DNA of 58,804 bases from Actinomadura physcomitrii (GCF_008923205.2 NZ_WBMS02000016.1:4221-63024); one strand, 5' to 3'. Positions 34,739 to 43,102 are shown, counted from the first letter of the stretch. The notes: a model not told the origin generated them from the letters alone. Numbers and translations are program-made.

Positions 34739-34768
34739 TGTTGCATGGTCATGCATTGGCGTGCATAC
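34739..34768 (+). promoter_or_regulatory. ARG-box-like operator with -10 element of argG
   Basis: Three TGCAT repeats at exact 10-bp steps (34742-34746, 34752-34756, 34762-34766), i.e. TTGCATGGTC/ATGCATTGGC/GTGCATACTT. TGCAT-rich ARG boxes bind ArgR in actinomycetes. CATACT (34764-34769) sits 8 nt before the ATG and has no Shine-Dalgarno behind it, so the mRNA may be leaderless. Confidence 0.65.
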
Positions 34769-34776
34769 TTCTACTC

Positions 34777-36225
34777 ATGTCCAAGGTGCTCACCTCTCTG
34801 CCTGTCGGCCAGCGCGTCGGGATCGCCTTCTCCGGCGGCCTCGACACCTCGGTAGCGGTCGCGTGGATGCGCGAGAAGGGCGCCGTGCCCTGCACCTACA
34901 CCGCCGACATCGGCCAGTACGACGAGCCCGACATCGCCTCGGTGCCGGGCCGCGCCACCGCCTACGGCGCGGAGGTCGCCCGGCTGGTCGACTGCCGGGA
35001 GGCCCTGGTGGAGGAGGGGCTCGCGGCGCTGGCGTGCGGAGCGTTCCACATCCGCTCGGCCGGCCGCGCCTACTTCAACACCACCCCCCTCGGCCGCGCC
35101 GTCACCGGCACCCTGCTGGTCCGCGCGATGCTCGAGGACGACGTGCAGATCTGGGGCGACGGCTCCACCTACAAGGGCAACGACATCGAGCGGTTCTACC
35201 GCTACGGCCTGCTCGCCAACCCGTCCCTGCGGATCTACAAGCCGTGGCTGGACGCCGACTTCGTCGGCGAGCTCGGCGGCCGGACGGAGATGTCGCAGTG
35301 GCTGGCCGAGCGCGGCCTGCCGTACCGCGACAGCACCGAGAAGGCCTACTCCACCGACGCCAACATCTGGGGCGCGACCCACGAGGCCAAGGCCCTGGAG
35401 CACCTGGACGCGGGCATCGAGCTCGTCGACCCGATCATGGGCGTCCGGTTCTGGGACCCCGAGGTGGAGATCCTCACCGAGGACGTCACCGTCGGCTTCC
35501 AGCAGGGCCGCCCCGTGACGATCAACGGCAAGGAGTTCGCCACCGCCGTGGACCTGGTGCTGGAGGCCAACGCGATCGGCGGACGGCACGGCATGGGCAT
35601 GTCCGACCAGATCGAGAACCGGGTCATCGAGGCCAAGAGCCGCGGCATCTACGAGGCGCCCGGCATGGCGCTGCTGCACGCCGCCTACGAGCGGCTCGTC
35701 AACGCCATCCACAACGAGGACACCCTCGCCACCTACCACAGCGAGGGCCGCCGCCTCGGCCGGCTGATGTACGAGGGCCGCTGGCTCGACCCGCAGGCGC
35801 TGATGCTCCGCGAGTCGCTGCAGCGCTGGGTCGGCACCGCCGTCACCGGCGAGGTGACGCTGCGGCTGCGGCGCGGCGAGGACTACTCGATCCTCGACAC
35901 GTCCGGCCCGTCGTTCAGCTACCACCCGGACAAGCTGTCCATGGAGCGCACCGAGGACTCCGCGTTCGGGCCCGTCGACCGCATCGGCCAGCTGACCATG
36001 CGCAACCTCGACATCGCCGACTCCCGCGCCCGCCTGGAGCAGTACGCGGGCCTCGGCATGGTCGGCGACGCGCACCCGGCGCTGATCGGCGCCGCGCAGG
36101 CCGCCTCCACCGGCCTGATCGGCGCGATGGACGCCGGCGGCGCCCAGGCGATCGCCTCCCGCGGCGAGACGTCCACCGGCGAAGAACTCCTGGACGCCGC
36201 CGCCATGGAATCCGGCACCGACTGA
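34777..36225 (+). CDS. argG: Argininosuccinate synthase
   Basis: 482 residues. Joins citrulline and aspartate with ATP in arginine synthesis. N-terminal ATP-pyrophosphatase loop AFSGGLDTSVAVAWM; citrulline/aspartate region GNDIERFYRYGLL, STDANIWGATHEA. Length and motifs fit the E. coli-type (type 2) enzyme and not the ~400-residue type common in actinomycetes. ATG at 34777 chosen: the longer upstream frame would read through the ARG-like box. No other arg genes adjoin. Its stop is followed within 7 nt by a repeated palindrome and a poly-G artefact. Confidence 0.96.
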   Translation: MSKVLTSLPVGQRVGIAFSGGLDTSVAVAWMREKGAVPCTYTADIGQYDEPDIASVPGRATAYGAEVARLVDCREALVEEGLAALACGAFHIRSAGRAYFNTTPLGRAVTGTLLVRAMLEDDVQIWGDGSTYKGNDIERFYRYGLLANPSLRIYKPWLDADFVGELGGRTEMSQWLAERGLPYRDSTEKAYSTDANIWGATHEAKALEHLDAGIELVDPIMGVRFWDPEVEILTEDVTVGFQQGRPVTINGKEFATAVDLVLEANAIGGRHGMGMSDQIENRVIEAKSRGIYEAPGMALLHAAYERLVNAIHNEDTLATYHSEGRRLGRLMYEGRWLDPQALMLRESLQRWVGTAVTGEVTLRLRRGEDYSILDTSGPSFSYHPDKLSMERTEDSAFGPVDRIGQLTMRNLDIADSRARLEQYAGLGMVGDAHPALIGAAQAASTGLIGAMDAGGAQAIASRGETSTGEELLDAAAMESGTD

Positions 36226-36231
36226 CCGTCG

Positions 36232-36300
<69 letters not shown>

Positions 36301-36302
36301 CG

Positions 36303-36361
36303 CGGTGGAGGCGGCCTGCGCGGCGCCGATCAGCGCCGGGTGCGCGTCGCCGACCATGCCG
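36303..36361. repeat. 59-bp inverted copy of the 3' part of argG, likely chimeric
   Basis: Exact reverse complement of 36054-36112 inside argG. Placed between the poly-C run and the right arm of the repeated palindrome, exactly at the loop sequence (CCGG). Most simply a fold-back/template-switch read created at the hairpin. Confidence 0.8.
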
Positions 36362-36362
36362 G

Positions 36363-36382
36363 ATAACCACGACACGCCACAA
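36363..36382. repeat. Right arm of the repeated intergenic palindrome
   Basis: ATAACCACGACACGCCACAA, identical to the right arm at 48117-48136. Its left arm is lost in the poly-G block. Confidence 0.8.
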
Positions 36383-36389
36383 GTGAACG

Positions 36390-36797
36390 TCAGGACCGCG
36401 CGTTGGCCTTCTCGATGGCCTTGACGAGCTGCTTCTTGCTCATCGTGGAGCGGCCCGAGACGTCCAGCCGCTTGGCGACGTCGTAGAGGTGCTGCTTCGA
36501 CGCGTTCGCGTCGACGCCGCCCGCGGTCTTCCGGGAGGTCTTCACGCCGCCCGCCGCCTGCCGGTCGGACGGGCCCTTGGCGCCCTTGGCCTTGGGCTCC
36601 CAGTGGTCGCCGACCTTCTCGTGCGTGTGCTTGAGCGCGGAGTAGGCGACGCGGTGCGCCCGCTGCCCCTCCCCGTACTCCTTGACGGCCGAGTCGTGCG
36701 CCTTCGCGAACGTGCGCTGCGCCTTGGCGTCCGAGCGCTGGACGGGTCCGGGCAGCTCCTGTTTGTTGACCCGGCCCTTGCTGCTGGTCATCGGCAT
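36390..36797 (-). CDS. ChaB-like small basic protein with Rho-N-like tail
   Basis: 135 residues, GGAGAG before the ATG. The N-terminal ~70 residues fit the ChaB fold (PGPVQRSDAKAQRTFAKAHD; AYSALKHTHEKVGDHWEPK). The C-terminal ~40 residues (KQHLYDVAKRLDVSGRSTMS; KKQLVKAIEKAN) resemble a Rho N-terminal/SAP-like nucleic-acid-binding helix pair. Actinomycete versions are common and annotated as ChaB, but a cation-transport role is doubtful. Lys/Arg-rich, soluble, perhaps DNA- or RNA-binding. Convergent with argG across the artefact region. Confidence 0.85.
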   Translation of the reverse strand: MPMTSSKGRVNKQELPGPVQRSDAKAQRTFAKAHDSAVKEYGEGQRAHRVAYSALKHTHEKVGDHWEPKAKGAKGPSDRQAAGGVKTSRKTAGGVDANASKQHLYDVAKRLDVSGRSTMSKKQLVKAIEKANARS

Positions 36798-36882
36798 GGT
36801 GCTGCTCTCCTCCGTACGCGTATCGCGTCTCCCCCAACGCCGTACCCACCCGAACCGAACATCCACATCCCCGCCCTCCGGC

Positions 36883-37002
36883 TCAGAACTCGGCCCGATG
36901 CCGTCCCCGGTACCGGGGACGGCGCCCTATCGCGAGCACGGCGGTCGAAGCCGCCAGCATCGCCGCACTGCACGCCACGAGCCCGAGCATCGCCACCGTC
37001 AT
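36883..37002 (-). CDS. 39-residue single-pass membrane peptide (module copy A)
   Basis: One hydrophobic segment (VAMLGLVACSAAMLAASTAV) followed by a basic tail GRRPRYRGRHRAEF. A 39-residue counterpart at 48148-48267 ends GRRPRYVGRHRASF. The ATG overlaps the stop of the upstream small gene (ATGA). Function unknown; small size and a conserved basic tail suggest a membrane-anchored partner. Conservation of length and tail between the two copies argues it is real. Confidence 0.75.
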   Translation of the reverse strand: MTVAMLGLVACSAAMLAASTAVLAIGRRPRYRGRHRAEF

Positions 37003-37297
37003 GCCCATGGCGGCACCCCCGGCACGCCGCTGAGCAGCCGCTTCACGGTCGCCACGGCGTCCTCGACGCGGTTCGCCTCCGCGACGGGATATCTCCACGA
37101 CGTCCAGTACCAGAGCCTGCCCGCGTCCTCCTCCCGCGGCCCGACGATCAGGACGGCGCACGGGTAGACGGTGCAGCACCCGTCCGCGTATAGGGGTTCT
37201 CGGCATGGAGCCCGTCCGGCCCCATCCAGGCCTGAAGCCCGTGCGCTCGCAGAACGGTCCCCAGCGCTTCCAGGCGCGCTCTAGCATCGGGGGTCAT
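36999..37297 (-). pseudogene. Frameshifted paralogue of the 96-residue protein (module copy A)
   Basis: Begins MTPDARARLEALGTVLRAHG exactly as the intact copy at 48264-48554. After ENPY the frame breaks: TATAC stands where TAC is expected (about 37190), a 2-nt insertion. Restoring it gives DGCCTVYPCAVLIV, EDAGRLWYWTSWRYPVAEAN and a stop at 36999-37001, all matching the intact paralogue. As it stands it would make a 49-residue truncated product. True mutation or sequencing error; the copy otherwise shows no decay. Confidence 0.8.
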
Positions 37298-37453
37298 GGG
37301 TCGCTCGCCTCCTATCGGCGGTCGGTCCAAGGTCCTGGTGCGACGTGCCCGCGTCGCATCAGGACCGTGTTTGATCCGACACTTACGGTACCCGAGCAGC
37401 ACCGAGTAACACCGGGTAACTCAACATTGCACGGGGCGGCCCACCATGGATGG

Positions 37454-37723
37454 GTGGAGTTCGATCTCGACCAACCGCGCGCCGCCTACGAGGTGATCGC
37501 GGACACCATTGCGGCGGAGATCGGCGCGGGCCGCCTGCGCCCCGGCCAGCGGGTGCCGTCCGCACGCGAGATAGCCACGGACGCGGGCGTCGGCATGCGG
37601 ACGGCCGAGGCCGCGCTGCGGCTCCTGCGCGAGCGCGGGCTGACCGTCGCCGTGGTCGGGAAGGCGACCTACGTCGCCGAGCCGAGCGCCGGCGCTTCAC
37701 CCTCGGACGCCGACGGCGAGTAG
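37454..37723 (+). CDS. Mini-GntR regulator (module copy A, first)
   Basis: 89 residues, GTG start. Only a GntR winged helix: YEVIADTIAAEIGAGRLRPG, QRVPSAREIATDAGVGMRTA, EAALRLLRERGLTVAVVG, KATYVAE. No ligand domain. Four nt before the next mini-GntR gene and divergent from the small-protein pair. Counterpart of the gene at 48954 or 48724. The region 37298-37453 is the shared promoter region. Confidence 0.85.
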   Translation: MEFDLDQPRAAYEVIADTIAAEIGAGRLRPGQRVPSAREIATDAGVGMRTAEAALRLLRERGLTVAVVGKATYVAEPSAGASPSDADGE

Positions 37724-37727
37724 CGGC

Positions 37728-37970
37728 GTGGACCTTGAGGGGCCGGAGCCGATGTACCGGCAGATTGCGGCTGAGCTGGAAAGGCGTATAGACGCGGGCC
37801 GCTACGCCCCGAACCGGCCCATCCCGTCGGAGACCGCCCTCTGTGAAGAGTTCGGGGTGGGCCGGAACACGGCGCGCGCCGCCGTGCGCCTGCTCGCTGA
37901 GAAGGGCCGCATCGTCACCGTGAAGGGCAAGGGCTCCTACGTCCGCGCGGACGGTGGCGCAGATCGCTGA
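37728..37970 (+). CDS. Mini-GntR regulator (module copy A, second)
   Basis: 80 residues, GTG start. GntR winged helix only: PMYRQIAAELERRIDAGRYA, SETALCEEFGVGRNTARAAV, RLLAEKGRIVTVKGKGSYV. Well-conserved family sequence, without an effector-binding domain, so either it works with the neighbouring mini-GntR as heterodimer or responds through another protein. Confidence 0.9.
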   Translation: MDLEGPEPMYRQIAAELERRIDAGRYAPNRPIPSETALCEEFGVGRNTARAAVRLLAEKGRIVTVKGKGSYVRADGGADR

Positions 37971-38076
37971 GGCACCGGGCGTTTGACGGGCGCTCGCCGG
38001 CCGCCCCAGGTGGAATATGGGTTCTGGTGCGGAATGCCGGAGAATGGCCGGTAACTCGGCTGGAGAGGGATGCGCG

Positions 38077-38877
38077 ATGGACGGTGCTGTGCAGGGCCCG
38101 CCGCCGCCCGGGGTGGACATGACGACGCCGAGCGTGGCGCGCATGTACGACTACTTCCTCGGGGGCAAGGACAACTACGAGTGCGACCGGCTCGCGGCGC
38201 AGGAGGTCGTCCGGGCGCTGCCGACGGTGGAGGGCGTCGCGCGGGCGAACCGGGCGTTCCTGCAGCGGGCGGTGCGGTTCGTCGCCGAGTCGGGCATCGA
38301 CCAGTTCCTCGACCTCGGCACCGGGCTGCCGACGCAGGGCAACGTGCACGAGATCGCCCGCCGGGTGCGGCCCGGCGCGCGGGTCGTCTACGTCGACAAC
38401 GACCCGCTGGTGGCGGCGCACGCGCGGGCGCTGGTCGACACCGACGAGCGGACCGCCGTCGTCGAGGCCGACCTGCGGGACCCCGCCACGGTGCTCGACG
38501 ATTCCCAGGTCCGCGCGCTGATCGACTTCGGGCGGCCGCTGTGCGTGCTGTTCGTCGCGGTCCTGCACTTCGTGCCGGACGAGCGGGACCCGGCGGGCAT
38601 CGTCCGGCGGTTCACCGAGGCGATCCCGCCCGGCAGCCACGTGATCCTGTCGCACGCGGCGGTGGAGGAGCGGCGCAACGTGAACGTCGGGGAGACCTAC
38701 CGTTCGCAGTCGGCGAACGCGGCGCTGGTCGCGCGGACGCGGGAGCAGGTGGCGGGGCTGCTGGACGGCCTGACGATCCTGGAGCCCGGGGTCGTCCCGC
38801 TGCACGGGTGGCGGCCCGCGGGCAACGAGTACGTCACCGACGCCGGCTGGACGGCCGTCGCCCGCAAGGACGGCTGA
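38077..38877 (+). CDS. SAM-dependent methyltransferase, DUF574 type (paralogue 3 of 3)
   Basis: 266 residues from the ATG with GGAGAGGG upstream. MYDYFLGGKDNYECDRLAAQ, FLDLGTGLPTQGNVHEIARR, VYVDNDPLVAAHARAL, VLFVAVLHFVPDERDPAGIV. Closest of the three to the copy at 4412. Stands between the mini-GntR pair and a VTT membrane protein; about 100 nt separate it from each neighbour, so its regulation is probably independent. Confidence 0.92.
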   Translation: MDGAVQGPPPPGVDMTTPSVARMYDYFLGGKDNYECDRLAAQEVVRALPTVEGVARANRAFLQRAVRFVAESGIDQFLDLGTGLPTQGNVHEIARRVRPGARVVYVDNDPLVAAHARALVDTDERTAVVEADLRDPATVLDDSQVRALIDFGRPLCVLFVAVLHFVPDERDPAGIVRRFTEAIPPGSHVILSHAAVEERRNVNVGETYRSQSANAALVARTREQVAGLLDGLTILEPGVVPLHGWRPAGNEYVTDAGWTAVARKDG

Positions 38878-38978
38878 CCGGCCGAGTTCGGTGGCCCGGC
38901 GGGTGGCCGGTGGTGCTTTTCTCGGGCTCGCCTCGTAGCGTGACCTGGACACCCGCGTTCGAACCCGGCAGGAGACAC

Positions 38979-39755
38979 ATGAGCCCGCAGCCCGACGCCG
39001 CGCCCGTGCCGCCGCCCGGCGCGGGCGGGGCCGCGCCGGAACCGGAGCCCGGCGGGGGCCCGCCCGTGTCGCGGGCCGCCGTCGTGAAGCTGCTGGTCCT
39101 CGGCGCGGCGCTGCTCGGTGTGGGCGTGCTCGTGGCGATCGCCGGCGGCGCGGTGTGGGGGAGCGTCAGCGACTGGGTCGACTCGCTCGGCTGGTGGGGT
39201 CCGCTCGTGTTCGCGGTCTGCTACGCCGTGGCGGTGACGGCGCTGGTGCCCGGGTCGGTGCTGAACGCGTCCGCCGGGGCGCTGTTCGGCGTCGCCGTCG
39301 GCGTGGGGTCGGTCCTGGTCGGCGCCACCGCGGGCGCCGCGATCTCGTTCGCGCTGGCCAGGGCGCTCGGACGGCCCGCCGTGGCCCGGTACGCCGGGTC
39401 CGGGCGGCTCGCCCGCCTGGACGATCACCTGTCGCGCCGCGCGTTCGAGTCGGTGCTCGTGCTGCGGATGGTCGGGCTGTTCCCGTTCGGGGTGGTGAAC
39501 TACGGCGCGGGCGTGGCGGGCGTCCGGTTCGGGCCCTACCTCGCGGGCACGTTCGCCGGGATCATCCCGGGGACGCTCGTCTACACCGGCCTCGGCAAGG
39601 CGCTGCGCGAACCCGGTTCCCCCATGGTGTGGATCGCGCCGGTCGGATTGGTGCTGCTCAGCGCGTTCAGCTGGTGGCTGTCGCGGTACGTCCGTTCTCG
39701 CGGTGAGCGCGTCGAGGCGGGCGCCGTGCCCGCCCTCGCCGAGGTCGACGACTAG
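38979..39755 (+). CDS. VTT/DedA-like membrane protein (TVP38/TMEM64 type)
   Basis: 258 residues. Pro/Gly-rich cytoplasmic N-terminus, then hydrophobic segments (LLVLGAALLGVGVLVAIAGG; PLVFAVCYAVAVTALVPGSV; ALFGVAVGVGSVLVGATAGA). The VTT signature region is FESVLVLRMVGLFPFGVVNY followed by GAGVAGVRFGPYLAGTFAGI. The family is linked to lipid scrambling and membrane homeostasis. GGAG before ATG. Its TAG stop is followed in the same frame by the remains of an SDR gene. Confidence 0.9.
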   Translation: MSPQPDAAPVPPPGAGGAAPEPEPGGGPPVSRAAVVKLLVLGAALLGVGVLVAIAGGAVWGSVSDWVDSLGWWGPLVFAVCYAVAVTALVPGSVLNASAGALFGVAVGVGSVLVGATAGAAISFALARALGRPAVARYAGSGRLARLDDHLSRRAFESVLVLRMVGLFPFGVVNYGAGVAGVRFGPYLAGTFAGIIPGTLVYTGLGKALREPGSPMVWIAPVGLVLLSAFSWWLSRYVRSRGERVEAGAVPALAEVDD

Positions 39756-40148
39756 CTCGTCCGGCCGGACCGGGTCGGCGAGCTGTCCGCGCGCGGGCAG
39801 CTGGACGCCTGGGCGGTCAACGTCGGCGGGGCGCTGACGGCCGCCGCCCGCGTCGCCCCGGACATGGCGCGGCGCGGGAGCGGCACGTTCCTCGTCACCG
39901 GCGGCATGCCGGAGCCGAAGCCGGAGTACGTCAGCCTCTCGCTCGGCAAGGCCGGCGTGCGGACGCTCGTCGCCCTGCTCGACCAGGAGTACGGGCCGTC
40001 CGGCGTCCACGCGGCGAGCGTCACCGTGGACGGACCCGTCGCCGCCGGGACCTTCTTCGACCCCGACCGGATCGCCGAGCACTACTGGCGGCTGCACGTC
40101 CAGCCGCGCGGCGAGTGGCAGCGGGAGATCGTCCACACTCCCGGCTAG
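39756..40148 (+). pseudogene. C-terminal remnant of an SDR-family gene
   Basis: Open in one frame from directly after the VTT stop to TAG at 40146-40148, about 130 codons. WAVNVGGALTAAARVAPDMARRGSG and then GTFLVTGGMPEPKPEYVSLS match the middle of a short-chain dehydrogenase; catalytic Y-x3-K is changed to SLSLGKA. The NAD-binding TGxxxGxG half is missing. An internal ATG at 39864 could express 94 residues, but no intact enzyme is possible. Confidence 0.7.
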
Positions 40149-40149
40149 G

Positions 40150-40857
40150 TCACCAGGGGAGGCGGCCTTCGGCGTCGAAGTAGCCGCCGGTCGGCCCGTC
40201 CGGCGCGACCCGCGCCATCCGGACGATGATCTCGGCGCCCTCCTCGACGGTCTGCGTGCCGGTGCGGCCGTTCAGATCCGTCGCGGTGAACCCGGGCTCG
40301 ACCGCGTTGATCCGCATCTGCGGGAACGCCTTCGCGAACTGCACGGTGACCATGTTGACCGCGGCCTTGGACGCCGGGTACGCGACGCCCGGGTAGGCGT
40401 AGGCGGGCGTCGCCGGGTCGGTGATCTTCGCCAGCGAGGCGAGCCCGCTGGACACGTTCACGATGACCGGCGCCCGCGACCCGCGCAGCAGCGGCAGGAA
40501 CGCGTGCGTGACCCGCACCACGCCGAACACGTTCGTCTCGAAGGCCTCTCGCATCATGTCGGCGGTGACCTCGGCGGCGCCGGGCACCGCGTTGTCGGGC
40601 AGCCGGGCCTCGATGCCGGCGTTGTTGACCAGGACGTCCAGGCCGCCGTCGGCCTCGATCGTCTTCGCGGCGGCCTCGACGGACGCGTCGTCGGTGACGT
40701 CCAGGACGACCAGCCGCGCCCCCAGCTCGGCGGCGGCGCGGCGGCCCCGCTCGGCGTCCCGGCTGCCGATGTAGACGGTGTGGCCCGCGGCGATGAGCCG
40801 CCGTGCGGTCTCGTAGCCCAGGCCCTTGTTCGCTCCGGTGATCAATGTCGTCGTCAT
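40150..40857 (-). CDS. SDR-family oxidoreductase
   Basis: 235 residues. TGANKGLG cofactor loop (8-15), VNNAGIEARL, VSSGLAS, catalytic YPASKAA, and VEPGFTATDLNGRTGTQTVEEGA as in the YwnB/WcaG-like NmrA-free SDR group that lacks the C-terminal extension. Divergent from an XRE regulator over a clean palindrome, so the XRE protein probably controls it. It ends one base from the SDR remnant's stop, and the two may be relics of related genes. Confidence 0.92.
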   Translation of the reverse strand: MTTTLITGANKGLGYETARRLIAAGHTVYIGSRDAERGRRAAAELGARLVVLDVTDDASVEAAAKTIEADGGLDVLVNNAGIEARLPDNAVPGAAEVTADMMREAFETNVFGVVRVTHAFLPLLRGSRAPVIVNVSSGLASLAKITDPATPAYAYPGVAYPASKAAVNMVTVQFAKAFPQMRINAVEPGFTATDLNGRTGTQTVEEGAEIIVRMARVAPDGPTGGYFDAEGRLPW

Positions 40858-40902
40858 GCCTCCATGCTGCGGCGCGGCGGGGCGGGCAGCCAGCCGTCCC
40901 GT

Positions 40903-40929
40903 CTTCCTGGGAACGGCGGTACCAGGAAG
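40903..40929. promoter_or_regulatory. Operator between SDR and XRE genes
   Basis: CTTCCTGG-N11-CCAGGAAG, perfect 8-bp arms, centred in the 102-bp divergent spacer. Confidence 0.65.
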
Positions 40930-40959
40930 GCGCCCGGCGCGGCCGGGCAGACTGGGGGC

Positions 40960-41799
40960 ATGGCACCGGGGAAGTTCGGCAGGACGCTGCACCGCTGGCG
41001 CGACCGGGTCCCGCCGGAGGCGGCGGGGCTGCCCGCGGGCGGGCGCCGGCGCACCGCCGGGCTGCGCCGCGAGGAGCTGGCCCAGCTCGCGGGGATCTCC
41101 GTCGACTACGTCACCCGGCTGGAGCAGGGCCGCGCGTCCAACCCGTCGCCGCAGGTCGTCGAGGCGCTGGCCCGCGCGCTGCGGCTCTCGGCGGACGAGC
41201 GCGAGCACCTGTTCCACCTCGCCGGGCTGGTGCCGCCCGGCCCGGACGCGGTGCCCGCCTACATCACGCCGAGCGTCCAGCGGCTGCTGGACCGGCTGTC
41301 CGGGACGCCCGTCGCGGTCTACGACGCGGCGTGGACGCTGCTGCTCGCGAACCCGATGTACACGGCGCTGATGGGCGATACGTCCGGCTGGCGGGGGTTC
41401 GAGCGGAACGGGGTGTGGCGCAACTTCCTCGGGCCGGAGGGCCGCGTCCGGCACACGCCGGAGGAGCGGCGCGCGTTCCTGGCCGCGCTCGCCGGGGACC
41501 TGCGCGATGCCGCCGGCCGCTACCACGCCGACCTGGGCCTCCAGCGGCTGATCGGGGAGCTGCACGCCGGGAGCGAGCTGTTCGCCGAGCTGTGGGACGC
41601 CGGGACGGTCGGCCGGCACGAGGCGTCCCGCAAGACCATCGACCATCCGCGGGTGGGCGCGCTCACGCTGGACTGCGACGTGCTGACGGTGCGGGGGCCG
41701 GACCTGCGCATCATGATCTACACGGCGGAGCCCGGCACCGAGGACGCCGACCGGCTCGCGCTCCTCGCGGTGCTCGGCACGCAGTCCCTTACGGGCTAG
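40960..41799 (+). CDS. XRE regulator with MmyB-like ligand-binding domain
   Basis: 279 residues. HTH: RRTAGLRREELAQLAGISVD then YVTRLEQGRASNPSPQVVEA. C-terminal PAS-like MmyB domain: VAVYDAAWTLLLANPMYTAL, RNFLGPEGRVRHTPEERRAF, DHPRVGALTLDCDVL. This family usually represses a divergent SDR or oxidoreductase and responds to a hydrophobic ligand. Its 3' end overlaps the end of the convergent PAP2 gene by 11 nt. Confidence 0.94.
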   Translation: MAPGKFGRTLHRWRDRVPPEAAGLPAGGRRRTAGLRREELAQLAGISVDYVTRLEQGRASNPSPQVVEALARALRLSADEREHLFHLAGLVPPGPDAVPAYITPSVQRLLDRLSGTPVAVYDAAWTLLLANPMYTALMGDTSGWRGFERNGVWRNFLGPEGRVRHTPEERRAFLAALAGDLRDAAGRYHADLGLQRLIGELHAGSELFAELWDAGTVGRHEASRKTIDHPRVGALTLDCDVLTVRGPDLRIMIYTAEPGTEDADRLALLAVLGTQSLTG

Positions 41800-42634
41800 C
41801 CAGTTCGGGGCCCTTGTCGGAGTCGGCCCTGGTGATGCCGTTCGACGGCCGGTCCGGGCCGCCGCTCGCCGTGGCGGTGGCGGCCGGGGTGGGGGAGGGT
41901 TCCGTGTCGGTCACGTCGACGACGTCCGCCGGGGCGGGGACCGGGGCGGGGCGGTTCCGCTTGATCAGCTGGCCGGCCGCGTAGGTCGTCCCGTTGCCCG
42001 CCCAGACCAGACCGGTCCCGAAGAGGGCCGCCATGGACACCGCGACCCCGGCGATCACGTCCAGCACGTAGTGGTTGGCGGTGATCACCACGACGATCGC
42101 GGTGACGACCGGGTGCAGCACGGCGAGCCAGCGCACCCGGTGCCGCGGCAGCAGCGCCATGATCACCACGGCGACCCACACCGCCCAGCCCATGTGCAGG
42201 GACGGCATCGCGGCGAACTGGTCGGCCTCCACGCCGCCGGGGCTGTGCACGGTGCCGTAGCCGGCCAGGGCGACCGAGTCGACGAACCCCTCGTCCGGCA
42301 GCAGCCGCGGCGGCATCACCGGCAGGACGAAGAACACGACGAGCCCGGCCAGGTTGGTGAGCACGAGGGCGTTGCGCGCGGGCCGGTAGACGCCGGGCCC
42401 GGCGAGGTAGCACAGCAGCAGGATGCCCATCGTGAAGCCGGTGTGCATGTGCTGGTAGATCCAGACGGCCACCTCGGACAGATCGTGGTGCCGCGTCAAC
42501 CAGTGGTTGGTCCGGAGTTCAACGTCCAGGCCCAGGTGCTTCTCTATGCTCAGGACGTCGTGGCCGTGGGCGAGCGCGGGCCCGTACCGGGTGTCGGCCA
42601 GCGACCGGATGTAGCCGTAGACCTGGAGCAGCAC
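41789..42634 (-). CDS. PAP2-superfamily membrane phosphatase/inositolphosphotransferase-like
   Basis: 281 residues from GTG. Five to six membrane helices and active-site motifs MPSLHMGWAVW (SxH) and NHYVLDVIAG (H-x3-D), the pattern of PAP2_3 proteins. Acts on lipid phosphates at the outer face of the membrane. Coding-like sequence continues upstream (RPWLIGELAIVFV precedes the GTG) with no ATG/GTG/TTG before an in-frame TGA at about 42750, so either a rare start such as CTG is used or a small frameshift has removed the real N-terminus. Confidence 0.85.
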   Translation of the reverse strand: MLLQVYGYIRSLADTRYGPALAHGHDVLSIEKHLGLDVELRTNHWLTRHHDLSEVAVWIYQHMHTGFTMGILLLCYLAGPGVYRPARNALVLTNLAGLVVFFVLPVMPPRLLPDEGFVDSVALAGYGTVHSPGGVEADQFAAMPSLHMGWAVWVAVVIMALLPRHRVRWLAVLHPVVTAIVVVITANHYVLDVIAGVAVSMAALFGTGLVWAGNGTTYAAGQLIKRNRPAPVPAPADVVDVTDTEPSPTPAATATASGGPDRPSNGITRADSDKGPELASP

Positions 42635-43054
42635 GAAGACGATCGCCAGCTCGCCGATCAGCCATGGCCGCTTGCGGCGCGGCCGGCGGACGTCGGTGTC
42701 GTGGCCGGTGCGGCGCCCCTCGGGGCGCAGGAGTAGCGCGCGGACGGCTCAGCCCTCTTTTCCCCACGACGGCCCGGCGGGACCCTGCGCGAGCCGCTCA
42801 ACGGCCGACCGTACATCCCTTCCGGCCCCCGTGGCACACCGGGGTCCGATCATGTGCCCGGCTACGGCCTTCCCCCGGCCGGTCGCGTCGCGGTCGAGCG
42901 CGCGCCATCGCGCGTCCACCCGCAGGTCAAACAGGGTAAACCCGACTTCACGGGCGCGGGTCCGGCCGGTGCCGGTCATCCGCACCCCCGGACCTCGGGT
43001 CAAGATCGCATAACGATCGACCTTCCGGCTCGGGTGTCGCGGGCCACATATTTT
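42635..43054. other. Intergenic region between PAP2 and SnoaL-like genes
   Basis: About 420 nt. The first ~115 nt hold the probable missing 5' part of the PAP2 gene. No other gene or RNA was recognised. Around 43005-43025 the minus strand offers a TTGACC element that may belong to a PAP2 promoter. Confidence 0.4.
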
Positions 43055-43068
43055 TAGAACGTGTTCTT
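43055..43068. promoter_or_regulatory. KstR-like operator upstream of the SnoaL-like gene
   Basis: TAGAAC-GT-GTTCTT. The KstR consensus is TnnAACnnGTTnnA; this site keeps AACnnGTT and the flanking TAG, missing only the last A. Centre 41 nt before the ATG. Confidence 0.6.
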
Positions 43069-43102
43069 GTCTCGGGCCCGCGGACCGGTCAGGCTGTCTC
43101 GC

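Noticed and set aside
36883..37970. Remnant of an integrative conjugative element because of mini-GntR genes
   Set aside because: No integrase, att-site duplication, Rep or Tra genes in the window; mini-GntR genes alone are not enough.
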